Assembly (NCBI GenBank): GCA_947646735.1
Contig: CANTFK010000785.1
Coordinates: 434,001 to 498,000, forward strand
Direction of reading: 5' to 3'
Source: Peronospora farinosa
Lineage: Eukaryota > Oomycota > Peronosporomycetes > Peronosporales > Peronosporaceae
Length of the DNA stretch: 64,000 nt
Positions 30,659-40,896 of this stretch are shown piece after piece. Made by a program: the position numbers and the translations under genes. Position 1 is the stretch's first letter. Each line of letters opens with the position of its first letter. Below the pieces are notes generated by a model, which saw only the letters and a list, made by a program, of their open reading frames with translations, was not told where the DNA came from and made no database searches.

Positions 30659-31317
30659 TTAAATGTCGAGACCGCTAGGCAAACCGGCAAGTGTACATTT
30701 GACCATCGCGGTCACGTCGATTCCCGCGATATTCCAGCGCGACACCACATTCGGGTTAGCCGTAATGTCGCATAGATTTCTACCCGAACCAGTAAGACCT
30801 GAAACCGTAACATAATAATTTTCCGGTCCAATGGAGTTGCCCCAATGTTTGAGGCGCAACAAGCTCTGCCTTACGTCAACGTTCACTTAGGGGCACAGGT
30901 AGCACCACTCGGTCCGGTTGATCTACAGTATTCACTTTCAATCTACCGCCGACAAGCACAACCGACTAATCTCCACCCTTAACAGTGAGGTACGCTTGTT
31001 CTGCGTTGGAGGAAGTGACCGGCCCATGTTTGTGCTCCAAAAGTAATAATGCCACGAAACTAGATGATGACACCCTTTTTAGCCTTGCCGACACACGAAG
31101 TGAATCGAATTACAAGACGAAAGACCAGTTGCCTTCGTGTATGTACCAGTGAGATTACACCCAATGCTGCTGGTTGGGAAGCGCTGCTAATGCTGCATCG
31201 GATTTTTCTGCTCGGTGTTACTATGTCTATGATCGTGTTCTTGGTCTTCGTGCGTAGTATGAGCGACCCGTTGGTGGGTAGTGCGAGGGCGACGATTGCA
31301 GTGACAAAGAGCATCAT
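30659..31317 (-). pseudogene. Polygalacturonase pseudogene, N- and C-terminal pieces
   Basis: On the minus strand from 31317 there is a signal-peptide-like start (M-M-L-F-V-T-A-I-V-A-L-A-L). After a frameshift the mature N-terminus follows (C-N-L-T-G-T-Y ... L-S-S-C-N). It continues to about residue 97 of the intact protein (F-G-A-Q-T-W). The next recognisable part (30860-30659) is the C-terminal ~58 residues (V-T-V-S-G-L-T-G ... N-P-N-V-V-S-R-W). The middle two thirds, including all catalytic motifs, is missing from this strand. Confidence 0.75.
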
Positions 31318-31940
31318 TGTATGTGTTTGTGGCCTCTGGTGTCATTGAAGGACAAGGATCCTGGGATTGGAAACAAGGCCGGTCAATAATTTGTCCGGAC
31401 TTCTTTTGTTTGCAGAACGTACGGTGTCCGATATCACCATCAAGAACATGCCCTTCATACTTCAGCGTCGTCACCTGCAAGAACACGACTCTCACTGCTC
31501 TCACGATCGACGCTAGAGCAGGGTATGGTATCGCCAAGAACACGGCTGGTTTTGGCTTGACCATGAACGACCATGTCCCGATTACAAGAACACGATCTAC
31601 AACCAAGACGATTGTCGTTCGATGCAGTCTAGTACCAATACCGTCTTCAGCGACAACTATTGTTGTGGCGATCATGGTGTTTCAGTCGGATCTTGTGGTG
31701 GAAACTCCGCTGACAAACAACGATTCAGGGTTTGCTTGTCGAATGCAACACTATTGCCGACAGTGAAAATGGTCTCCGCGTCATCGGTCTCAAGGGTATG
31801 TGGTGTGGTGTGAAGCTACGTGAATCATCAGCTCAAGACAGTGAAGAAAGCCGTCGTTATCCACTCGGACTACAGTAGGACCAACGGAGGCCTACAGAGT
31901 GCCGCCAATAGTCAAGTTCAGATCACTTTCTTCTTTAATC
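31318..31940 (+). pseudogene. Polygalacturonase pseudogene, central piece in opposite orientation
   Basis: This begins at a position equivalent to residue ~104 (S-G-V-I-E-G-Q-G-S-W) and continues in shifting frames to residue ~313 (S-D-Y-S-R-T ... A-N-S). The catalytic N-T-D reads N-T-A, and G-H-G reads D-H-G; the Q-D-D-C block survives in another frame. It is exactly the part missing from the minus-strand pieces next door, with almost no overlap. Confidence 0.75.
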
Positions 31941-31998
31941 TGTTCGAGCGTGACACATGTAACAAAAAGGCTAACGCATTTTATGCTTGATATGATCA

Positions 31999-32517
31999 AT
32001 GTCTCGACAAGATATCGTCGACCTATTTTCGACCAGAGGTCGGGCTGACCTAGCAAGTTGTCAGGCTACACTGCAGGCGTACCCGTGGTGTCGTTTTCTG
32101 GTGGATTTCGTATGTTTCTTGTGCTGGTTTTGTGACAAGCACAACGTGACGCAAAAGGTGAAGGTCATGTTCGCGATTTTGACCTGTCTGTGGCATTACC
32201 GCATGGTTTTCGCGAAAGGGAGACGGTGTCCTTGTGTGTTTGTTGCGGATCGAAATCCGGCTGAACGTGCAGCTTATCGAAACGGCTTTGTGCAGACAGC
32301 TAGCAACTTAAAGCTGGACAACGTGAGGTGGTTGAGTCGTTTAACGCTCTGCAAGTTGAGCCGGATTGTCATTCCGCAACGCAAACACACGGTGCGTGAT
32401 GTGACCTCTTGTTGTTGTCACGTAGATCCTGACTTTGACTGCTCTGGCTGCGTTTCTCTCATACAAAACGGAAAGACTAAACTTAGAGCGATGAGAAAGG
32501 AAGCTCTCTATCGATGA
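31999..32517 (+). CDS. Hypothetical 172-aa Cys-rich protein
   Basis: This is an ATG-initiated open frame with 13 or so cysteines, an apolar N-terminal third (F-L-V-D-F-V-C-F-L-C-W-F-C) and a basic C-terminus. No family is recognised. It follows the polygalacturonase pseudogene pieces and has no clear Inr. It could be a chance ORF. Confidence 0.25.
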   Translation: MSRQDIVDLFSTRGRADLASCQATLQAYPWCRFLVDFVCFLCWFCDKHNVTQKVKVMFAILTCLWHYRMVFAKGRRCPCVFVADRNPAERAAYRNGFVQTASNLKLDNVRWLSRLTLCKLSRIVIPQRKHTVRDVTSCCCHVDPDFDCSGCVSLIQNGKTKLRAMRKEALYR

Positions 32518-33199
32518 GGTCGCTCTTCAGTTTTTTTTCTTCTTCTCTATCATCCTGTATTTGTCTTTTCTTCAGCTTTCACGTTGCAGCTTGTAAAGAA
32601 TGGTAGCGTACATTTTGCAAATGGAGAAGAAGAGCTTACATGTAAGGGATGCAAGAAAGAGTTTTTCGTTCAAATCATCCATCACTACGAATGTTGTACT
32701 ACACCTTCCCTTTATTGCATCATATCTTTTATACAATAAAAGAATACTGTCCGTCTGTCTGTTTGATCCTTTTCCGGCATTCGGATTGGCTACTTTTGCA
32801 TTATTTGCTAATTTTGGATTGGCTGATATTGCATTTTGGCTTATTTTGCAATGGCTGACTATGCATTTTTGTATTGATAATTATATCTGCAGATCTCCAT
32901 AACAGAGTCTCCATAGGTCGTGCTTCTATCTATAAAACGGATATACGAAACGATGGCACACATACGTGTTTAAATTCATCATAACATATTGCTATATCAA
33001 ACACAGCATTTCTTAGATATATTAGATGAGACACATGCTTTACAATTATTCCAAACATTGGTTCAGTGCTTTAATAATACAGTAAAAAGTTGGCAACAGC
33101 AAGCTTAGTGATCATATTAGAGTGGATGCAGTTACAAAAAGCAAATCGACTCATATGTAATGCATCATACTTATTCATTTACCTGATACAACCGGATAA
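32518..33199. other. AT-rich intergenic region with short repeats
   Basis: No gene is visible. At 32775-32870 three degenerate ~30-bp units share GGATTGGCT followed by TTGCATT. Confidence 0.45.
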
Positions 33200-34275
33200 T
33201 CTTCATTACGAAACGACGGGTTTACATTCACCTTCATACCCATCAGTTTCACTTATATGACCGTTTATACGAAAATCGTAAGGTATACTTCGCTAACTGT
33301 GTTCGTAGGAACGACAGGTACATATTGACCTTCGAAACGACAGGTACACATTGACCAGCGTCGACAGGTAGACCTTGCCTTTCATACTTATTGACTTCAT
33401 ATGTAGCAATTACCTGACTCAACCAGAATAATAAGTGTGTACGAAGATTATCTAGCAGATGTTTGCTCACCATGTCCGTCGGAACGACGAATGACCATCC
33501 CTATTTTTAAGATATATGGTGGGCCAGGGTTCTATCAGCGTAGATTCGCGCACCTATCCGTCGGAACAACGGGCACTATCATAAAACTGCACACAGGCAA
33601 AAAGGTGTATTAAAAATTGATTGACACACATAGAAACAATTATATTTGGTCCTGTATACATATTTAGATCTATAGATTCGATCCGCACGCTACTATCCGT
33701 CGGAACGACGAGTGCACATTCATTCTCATACCCATCACTTTACCTTAATATTGTGAAGTAAAATGTTGGGCTCGAAGGTCAAAAGGCAAACTTTAGTCAC
33801 CATGTCCGTTAGAACGACGAGTACACATTGACCTTCATATCATCCTTTCAATGTAGTCAACCAAATTGGTAAAACGATGATGTAAAGGTCAATATATTAT
33901 AGGCGTTGACTCGCGCACTATATCCGTCGGTATGACGGGTATACACCCTAGCAAATCGCGGCGTTTAACATGCCAATATATTCTACTTTGCACCATCAGA
34001 ACGACAAGTGAACACCATAAAAGAGGTGGGTAGATGAAACATGGTGTAATCGTCTATCGATTCACTAGGGTGCAGGCATCATCTAAATGTAAATGACTAT
34101 ATATTAACGCGTTCCAGATATTCGTCAATTTGTACCCGGTGGAACGACGGGTTTACATTGGCCTTAATACACATTGTCTTTAATACCTATTAATTTACCT
34201 AATTTAACCTGATATTCTAAGCAGAGTGATTGACCAGTATACATGTACTGTAGGGGTATACGACGGGTATAAATA
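33200..34275. repeat. Degenerate repeat array centred on CCGTCGGAACGACGG
   Basis: About 11-12 copies of a 25-35 bp motif occur, spaced roughly 25-140 bp apart. The core is an inverted repeat, CCGTCG-GAA-CGACGG, usually followed by GT-ACACATTGACCTTCATA. Better copies are at 33476, 33558, 33697, 33806, 33924 and 34135. Weaker ones are at 33204, 33304, 33331, 33993 and 34249. Flanking text such as CGCGCAC-TAT before and TTACCTGAT-CAACC after also recurs, implying decay of a larger ~110-bp tandem unit. The array ends about 150 bp before PRP19. Confidence 0.75.
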
Positions 34276-34374
34276 TTATTTATAGAAAAAGTAGTAATAG
34301 TACTCCTATCGAACTGTCGTGAGAAAATGTCTTCCCAAGTCGTATCGAAATGATTGTTTTAACGTCAAAACTCT

Positions 34375-34384
34375 GAGCCATTCG
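34375..34384 (+). promoter_or_regulatory. Possible Inr of PRP19
   Basis: GAGCCATTCG about 40 nt before the ATG partly resembles the oomycete initiator. The match is weak. Confidence 0.25.
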
Positions 34385-34419
34385 TTAAAAATCCTCCCAC
34401 TCCCCAAATTACCGAAGAA

Positions 34420-35979
34420 ATGCTGTGTAGTTTAAGTGGACAAGTGCCGATCGAGCCCATCGTATCGCTCAAATCAGGTCACGTCTTTGAGAAACGTCTG
34501 TTGCTCAAGTACTTGGCCCAAAATCAGCAACGCTGTCCCATTACAAGTGAAACACTCGACGCTGAACGTGACTTACTGGCCTTGCAAACCGTTAAATCTT
34601 CGTCTTCCTTGGTCAACATTAATGCGACATTCACACCCGAAGCTGGTAGTATTCCCCAGCTGTTATCGACGTTCCAAAATGAATGGGATGCTGTAATGCT
34701 TGAGACGTTTACGCTCAAGCAACATCTCGAGCAAACACGACAGGAATTAAGTCACGCATTGTATCAACATGATGCAGCGTGTCGTGTTATTGCGCGATTA
34801 AATGCAGAGAATGCGACGCTCAAGGAACGAGTGACACAACTTGTAGCAGGTGAACAAGCGGACGTGGATATGAACGTCACATTTGAAACTCTTGGACCTG
34901 AAGTACTGGCTACTATTGAAGCTAAACAAAAGGAATTAGCCAAGAGACGTAAAGATTTTAAAAAGAAGGACGGACCACACCGAGCGGCTCTTCTTAGTGG
35001 ATTACAAAGCTGGAAAGTGGTCTCAAGTCATACGCTACATGGCTCGGACAAACCGGGTGTCACGTGTGTAGCTATTGACACTCAACGTCCGACAATTGTA
35101 GCTACAGGAGGAGTGGACAAACAGGCCAAGATCTTTGATACGGACAAGCAGCAGCTTGTGGCGACGTTGACAGGTCATACGAAAAAACTTAGTCATGTTG
35201 AGTTTCACCCGACTGTCGACATGGTGCTTACGGCCTCGTTCGATAAGACAGTAAAGCTCTGGACCCGACAGGAAGAAGGATATAGTGTGGGATACACACT
35301 TGACGGTTTTGCTGATGCTGTCACAAGTGCTTCAATCCATCCGACGGGCAACTATGTGCTGTCTGGATCGCTAGATGCTACATGGGCTATTCACGACGTA
35401 CGTCGTGGCCAGCTACTCTCGCGCTACTCATTGAACGGCGAGTTGGCGATGCCTGATGCAGCGGTGAACACATACAAGAAGGCGGTTAATGAGACGCGTT
35501 GTGCACGTTTTCATCCAGATGGTGGCATCTTCGGTACGGCAGCCAAGAGCAAATTGGTGCAAATGTGGGCGGTAAACTCGCTGTCGAATGTGGTGACGTT
35601 TGAGGGCCATGCGGCACCTGTTTTGGCTTTGGCTTTTTCGGAGAATGGGTACCACCTTGCATCAGGAAGCGAGGATGGTGTGTTGAAGCTCTGGGATCTA
35701 CGCAAGGCCATGAGCTTTTACGAGCTGGACTTAAAGAAAGAGGAGCCAAAGCTGAAGCTTGGGGCTATCCATGCAATTAGCTTTGATGCCAGCGGATCAT
35801 ACCTTGCGGTGGCGAGCGCACAAAGTGTACAGGTGCTGGCGGAAGTAAGTAAAAACCGCTGGGAGGTGGCCAAGTCGTTTAGCGACCACAAGGCCGCAGT
35901 CACGGGCGTCCAGTTTGCACAGGACTCGAGTTTCCTCGCTTCCACATCCATGGACCGCTCGCTGAAGATTTACCGATAA
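34420..35979 (+). CDS. PRP19: Pre-mRNA-processing factor 19 (U-box E3 ligase, WD40)
   Basis: This 519-aa intronless protein is the scaffold of the nuclear Prp19/NineTeen complex, which ubiquitinates spliceosomal proteins and stabilises the activated spliceosome. Residues ~3-55 form the U-box (C-S-L-S-G at the start, C-P-I-T at 39-42). Residues ~75-135 are the Prp19-specific coiled coil for tetramerisation (S-I-P-Q-L-L-S-T-F-Q-N-E-W-D). Residues ~205-519 form a WD40 propeller with repeats ending K-I-F-D, K-L-W-T, K-L-W-D and K-I-Y-R. Its length is normal for the family. The ATG at 34420 starts directly at the U-box. It looks intact and is one of only two clear host genes here. Confidence 0.97.
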   Translation: MLCSLSGQVPIEPIVSLKSGHVFEKRLLLKYLAQNQQRCPITSETLDAERDLLALQTVKSSSSLVNINATFTPEAGSIPQLLSTFQNEWDAVMLETFTLKQHLEQTRQELSHALYQHDAACRVIARLNAENATLKERVTQLVAGEQADVDMNVTFETLGPEVLATIEAKQKELAKRRKDFKKKDGPHRAALLSGLQSWKVVSSHTLHGSDKPGVTCVAIDTQRPTIVATGGVDKQAKIFDTDKQQLVATLTGHTKKLSHVEFHPTVDMVLTASFDKTVKLWTRQEEGYSVGYTLDGFADAVTSASIHPTGNYVLSGSLDATWAIHDVRRGQLLSRYSLNGELAMPDAAVNTYKKAVNETRCARFHPDGGIFGTAAKSKLVQMWAVNSLSNVVTFEGHAAPVLALAFSENGYHLASGSEDGVLKLWDLRKAMSFYELDLKKEEPKLKLGAIHAISFDASGSYLAVASAQSVQVLAEVSKNRWEVAKSFSDHKAAVTGVQFAQDSSFLASTSMDRSLKIYR

Positions 35980-36535
35980 GCGAGCACGAGAAGCGATGTC
36001 GTTGCTCGGAAGTCGGCCACCCATCATGGAACAACAGGTTAAGAGACTTAGCGACGATCCTGCCGAAAACAAGTGAAGCAGGTGAGAAGGTGGCTCCTTT
36101 TTTCGACGCTGCAGTGTCATTGCTAACGCATGCTCCTTTAGTTCATTTCAGTAGTACAGCTGCTTCAAGAATAATGCAATGTGCTGGATAAAGGTTTCGA
36201 CTGCTTGTTGATAAAAAGGCAACAACTCGGTTCATGAATGAAGTTTTACATGCCAATAAATGGACCAAAGGATCACCATATATTCAGGCGAAACCTCTTG
36301 CACTTAAGGTCCCTTCGTCGGCTTTTGGCGGCTCCTCTTCGAGCTATCTTGGCCTCAAATTATGCTTCTGTAGCACTTCGTCGTCCCATCCTTGCTGGGG
36401 AGAGAGAGAACAGATTGTCTATCTACTGGTTAGTGCTAGATCTCTGGTAGGTAGTTAACCACACTAGCAACGTATTGGTACCAAAAGTTTAGCTGTCCGA
36501 TGGCGTGTCGATATCGTGTCCATAGCTGGTGTTCC
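35980..36535. other. PRP19 downstream region
   Basis: No supported gene. It presumably holds the PRP19 3' UTR, followed by the target site of element D (gttac at 36536-36540). Confidence 0.5.
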
Positions 36536-36540
36536 GTTAC

Positions 36541-37177
36541 TGTAACGGGGTTACACGACGGTTGTAGCGTCTTTCCGAGAATTTACGCTTAAACTCTCCT
36601 TTGTATTGCATATAATGCATTATTATACTTCTCGTTAGAGAGGTATTAAGTATGAGCGTTAAGATACGGTATTCGGTAATACCGTATCTTACCGATTGGG
36701 ATTCGATAAATCGATAACGCTCCATTAAGTACATCATACACAGATGTTAAGACGATACGTCGTTCAATAGCAAAGTCTGCATATAATAACTACTATTATA
36801 GTAATTAATCTAGTGTAGTGTACTTAAAGTAGGACTATTCATAATATCTTAAAGCATAAACAAAATCAGTTCTCCTTTTGAGTTTAAGACCACAAGTCGT
36901 TCTGACTTGTTCTCTTGTGCACTTCGTGCGTTGGTTCTCTGAACCTCTAAGCTCTAGCTTGTTCTTGCACTCTGTGCGTTGGTTCTCTGAACCTTAAGCT
37001 TATTGCTTGCTGACTAAGAGTCTCTCCTACTTCCTTAGAACAGGGTGACTTTACGTCGTTTAATTATTTCCTTAGAACTAAGTGGCTTTTAGCCTTAACT
37101 ATATTTAGTTCTCTAGAACTAAGAGGCTTCCAGCCGAAAGTCTTCCTCTGGCTAAAGAGCTGTGCAGCTCCGCTACA
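36541..37177 (+). repeat. 5' LTR of element D
   Basis: This 637-bp LTR starts TGTAACGGGG and ends CGCTACA. A perfect hairpin with 13-bp arms around CGGT lies at 36661-36690. An internal direct repeat around GTGCGTTGGTTCTCTGAACC occurs twice at about 36925-36993. Confidence 0.9.
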
Positions 37178-37179
37178 CT

Positions 37180-37197
37180 TGGTAGCACTTGTAGTCA
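37180..37197 (+). other. Primer binding site (D)
   Basis: TGGTAGCACTTGTAGTCA begins two bases after the LTR, as in A and B. Confidence 0.65.
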
Positions 37198-37237
37198 ATC
37201 CTACATCTGAGTCTTTAAAGACTGACCCTCTGTGAGG

Positions 37238-38231
37238 ATGGAGAATCAAAATTACCTCTCTGAGGCACAACGACTCGCCTTAGATAAACTTTCGGCGTTC
37301 GTCGGGCCCGATCAAATCGAGGCCCTTTTAGCGCAAGGCCCCGAGGTTCTAAATGCTCGTCTTGAGGCCTTTATGCGTTATGAAGCAACGCTCATCGGGC
37401 AGGCCCATGACCAGGTAGCGTCAGCTGCACCTACACAGTACATTCCGGTACCTGTGCCCGATGCAGAGCCAAAGGCTCGTCCACTTGTTTTAAACGTAAA
37501 GACCTTCGAGGGGAAGGAGGGAGAAAATCTTCATCTCTGGATTCGAGAAGTTGAAATGGCAATGGATGCCGCCATGCTTGTATCAGATAAGCAACGAGTT
37601 GGCTTGGCCATTTCGAAGCTCGGTGGAAGAGCTAGAGAGTGGGCTCTAACGAGCGATTTCTCTGTATTCCCCACATGGGAAATGCTTAAAAAACAATTAA
37701 CATGTGTGTTTGCACCGCCTAATCAGGCTTATCGTGTGCGATCACGTTTCTTAGCTACCCGACAGGGTAAGAAAGAATTGTCGGACTATGTCCAAAAGTT
37801 GAGAACTCTCATTGCTGCTATGCAGCAGGACCCACTGGCAGAGGAAGTCCGAGTAACCATTTTTATGGAAGGACTTCGCACTGGGGTCGCCAGGACGGAA
37901 GTTTTCCGTGTCCAGCCTTCGACTTTTCGAAGAGGCAGTAAGCGTAGCGTTTAACGCTGAATTTAATTTTAAATCTGCTCGATATGGTCTGCCCTGGTAT
38001 CAATCAAATACCTCTAATAGGGCGGAACCCATGGATCTCAGCCATGCTGAAGAAGATGAGCTTCAAGCTGCTGAGCAGCAAGGTAGCATCCGTAGATGTT
38101 ACATGTGCGGAAGCACTAGGCATCTCCGCCCTAGCTGTCCGTTGCGAAAGCAACGTTCAAATCGGCAAAGCCGAAACCCTGCTCCTAGCCAAAAGGCGAG
38201 CACCGCATGGGAAAACGTCAACTCCCAGTAG
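37238..38231 (+). pseudogene. gag: Gag polyprotein (D)
   Basis: The first ATG is at 37238 (M-E-N-Q-N-Y). The capsid region includes G-R-A-R-E-W-A-L and [12 protein letters not shown] single-base shift near 37920 moves the last part to another frame, which encodes a CX2CX4HX4C knuckle (C-Y-M-C ... H ... C near 38098-38140). It ends with TAG at 38229. Confidence 0.85.
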
Positions 38232-38297
38232 GAAGAACTAAGTTCTGTTGGATCTTTAGGAGGTAAAGGTAAACAGGGCTTAGCCCCAGGTGGTTCT

Positions 38298-39239
38298 GTG
38301 GATGCTCCCATAGAACAAGATTACAAGCCAGGCTTGTTGGTTGTGTCGGCAACCGTTAAGGATTTGAATAATAATGATCAATTCTTAATTGACTCAGGGG
38401 CGTCAGGGAATTATGTCCGACGTCGTTCCCTTGAAGGGAGTCAGCTATATGCTGAGGCGCTAGAAGCGCAAGAGGGTGACAGTATAACCGTGCGTCTCGC
38501 GACCGGTGTACGTGTCACCGTTCCTAAAGTTCCGTTGAACTTAGGTTTGAAGTTCTTAGACTTCAATAGCGTTGAACGCTGTCTTGTCCTAGATCTGGAC
38601 TCGAGATATGATCTCATTCTCCGTATGGCCTGGCTGGAACGCCATGAGACATGGATCGATTGGAGATCCAAAACTTTAGGCGCAACGCGCAATGTTCCTA
38701 GCGAAGCTTTGGAGAGTCATGAACCCACCTTTGCAAGGAAACAGAAGCGCTATTGGCAGGAGCCACTAATTGAGTCAGTTCGTGTGCTGGACATTGGAGT
38801 GGATGAGTTGATAAACTCCGATGTCAACAATAATAGTGTCGAGCAGAGCTCAATGACACTTAGTGGAACGGCACGTACTCCGTTGAGTGATACTCAAAGT
38901 AATATTGAGACACTGGACGTCGGTAATGACATCGGCTCTCGTATAGAGCAAGTGAAGGTCGATGACCTTGTTAGTAATATTAGCTGTAATTGCGATTTAC
39001 TGGATGTCGGTAATGACATCGGCTCTCGTATAGAGCAAGTGAAGGTCAATGACCTTGTTAGTAATATTGGCTGTAATTGCGATTTACTGGATGTCGGTAA
39101 TGACATCGGCTCTCGTATAGAGCAAGTGAAGGTCGATGACCTTGTTAGTGAGGTCACTGGTACTAGTGACCCACTGGATGTCGGTAATGACATCGGCTCT
39201 CGTATAGAGCAAGTGAAGGTCGATGACCTTATTAATTAA
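38298..39239 (+). pseudogene. pol: Aspartic protease and repeat linker (D)
   Basis: The protease has D-S-G-A-S near 38393. The second motif reads I-L-R-M-A-W-L in place of I-L-G-M-P-W-L. It runs in frame into the 87-bp repeats and stops at TAA 39237-39239 within the linker. The same frame resumes directly afterwards, so this is one nonsense mutation. Confidence 0.85.
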
Positions 39240-39345
39240 GCCACTGGTACTAGTGACTCACTGGATGTCAATACTGACATTGGCTCTCGCATAGGGCAGG
39301 TTAAGGTCAAGGAATCTATTGACCTTGGGGATGATGGTATAACAA
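38913..39345 (+). repeat. 87-bp tandem repeats in protease-RT linker (D)
   Basis: Five units begin at 38913, 39000, 39087, 39174 and 39261, exactly 87 bp (29 residues) apart. Each encodes D-V-G-N-D-I-G-S-R-I-E-Q-V-K-V with slight changes. Copies are almost identical at the DNA level, implying recent expansion. Confidence 0.9.
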
Positions 39346-39371
39346 GTACTTTTAATGGTACGGTCTCATCA

Positions 39372-40896
39372 ATGAGACGGCAGCGTCGCCAGATGGCGGC
39401 TGCGAGACGCAAGGCGTCTGTTTTATCGCGTAATGATATCAGTGACCAGTTGTATACCCTGGTCAACGTAGTGACAGGTGATGTAGATGGTGAGGTTGAC
39501 CTTGAGGCCCTCCCATCATTAAATGCTCTCTTAGAGCTAGACGAAATGTCTGTGGATGAATTTCATCAGGACTTGAAGGCAGGTGCTCTATCCGATATGG
39601 TGGTCATTCGACCTAACCTCGAGCTGAACTCATCCTCGCTTGTCGATGAGACAGTCCTTGAAGATACAAAAGCGGCACTAAGTGCAAGTAGTGGGGCATC
39701 TATTCTGAAGAGCCCTTCAGATCCCTATTATCCTTTAGTTAAGGAATTCCAGGACGTGGTGTGTCACGATCCATCGTCGGTTCTACCACCTGATAGGGGT
39801 GTACGTCATGGAATTGACTTGGTTCCTGGAACCAAATACTGTGTTACACGGCAGTGACCTTTACGCACAGAACAGTGTGACGTCATTGACGAGTTCATTC
39901 GTGCAAAGCACGCGGCGGGCATGGTGCGCGAGAGCAAATCTCCGCACTCGACACCCACTTTCTGTGTTAAGAAACCGAATGGTAAATGGCGTATTGTTCA
40001 TGCTTATAATAAGCTCAATGCAGCCACTATACCTGCACAGACGCCAATACCTCGAAAGGATGTTCTTCAGAACAATATGGTCGGTTGTACCATGTACAGG
40101 GCGCTCGACTTAGTCGAAGGTTATTACCAATTGCTCATGCGCGCTAGCGATATTCCGCTTACTGCTGTTAGTACTCCGAGCGGTATGCTCTGGGAGTGGT
40201 TGGTGATGCCCCAGGGGCTATCTAATGCTCCGGCTACGTTTAACCGTTTGGGGACGCAATTGATTCAACCCCATCGAAATTATGCACAGACGTACTTTGA
40301 TGACATTTTTGTCCATAGTCGAGCTGAACATGGGTGGTCAGATATTAAGAACCATATTGTTCATTTACGAGCTGTGCTCGAGTGCATGCGCACTAATAAG
40401 ATATATGCTAATGCATCTAAGTGCATCTTCGGGGCCGAATAGATTCCCTTTCTAGGGTGCTTCATTGGGAAACGGGGCCTACGGGCGGATCCCGCCAAGG
40501 TCAAAGCCATAGTCGATTGGCCTGTTCCACAGTCTCAGAAGGACTTGCGTAAATGGCTTGGCCTTGCCAATTACTTACACAAGTACAGCGATAATTACGC
40601 TGATATGGCTCGGTCGTTATCCAATCTCCTTAGAAAGGGTGTGGAATGGTGTTGGCATGCCGAACACGAAGATGCTTTTCAAGCGGTGAAGGCGAGCCTT
40701 CTACATGCTCCTATTTTGGCTTTGCCAGATCCTGATCGACCGTTTAGTGTCGTCTGTGACGCATCGGATTTGCCATTGGCAGTGCTCTGTTACAAGCAGA
40801 TGATGAAGGCCGTGAGCGTGTAGTCGCTTTTGAATCTCGCCAGCTGAAAGCTGCAGAAAAGAACTATCCAGTTCATGACGAAGAGCTACTTGTGAT
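39372..40896 (+). pseudogene. pol: Reverse transcriptase and start of RNase H (D)
   Basis: RT carries L-P-P-D-R-G, K-Y-C-V-T-R-Q and an intact Y-F-D-D near 40300. In-frame stops are TGA at 39855-39857 (from TGG) and TAG at 40440-40442. A one-base deletion near 40769 shifts the frame in the D-A-S-D block of RNase H. Coding reaches K-N-Y-P-V-H-D-E-E-L-L and is cut by element C at 40896. Confidence 0.9.

Noticed and set aside
33200..34275. CRISPR-like appearance of the PRP19-upstream repeats
   Set aside because: Repeat copies are degenerate, spacing is irregular, spacers resemble one another and no cas genes exist. The context is eukaryotic.
36234..36458. Two overlapping short ORFs after PRP19
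   Set aside because: About 70 codons each in different frames, no motif, and they lie in the expected 3' flank.
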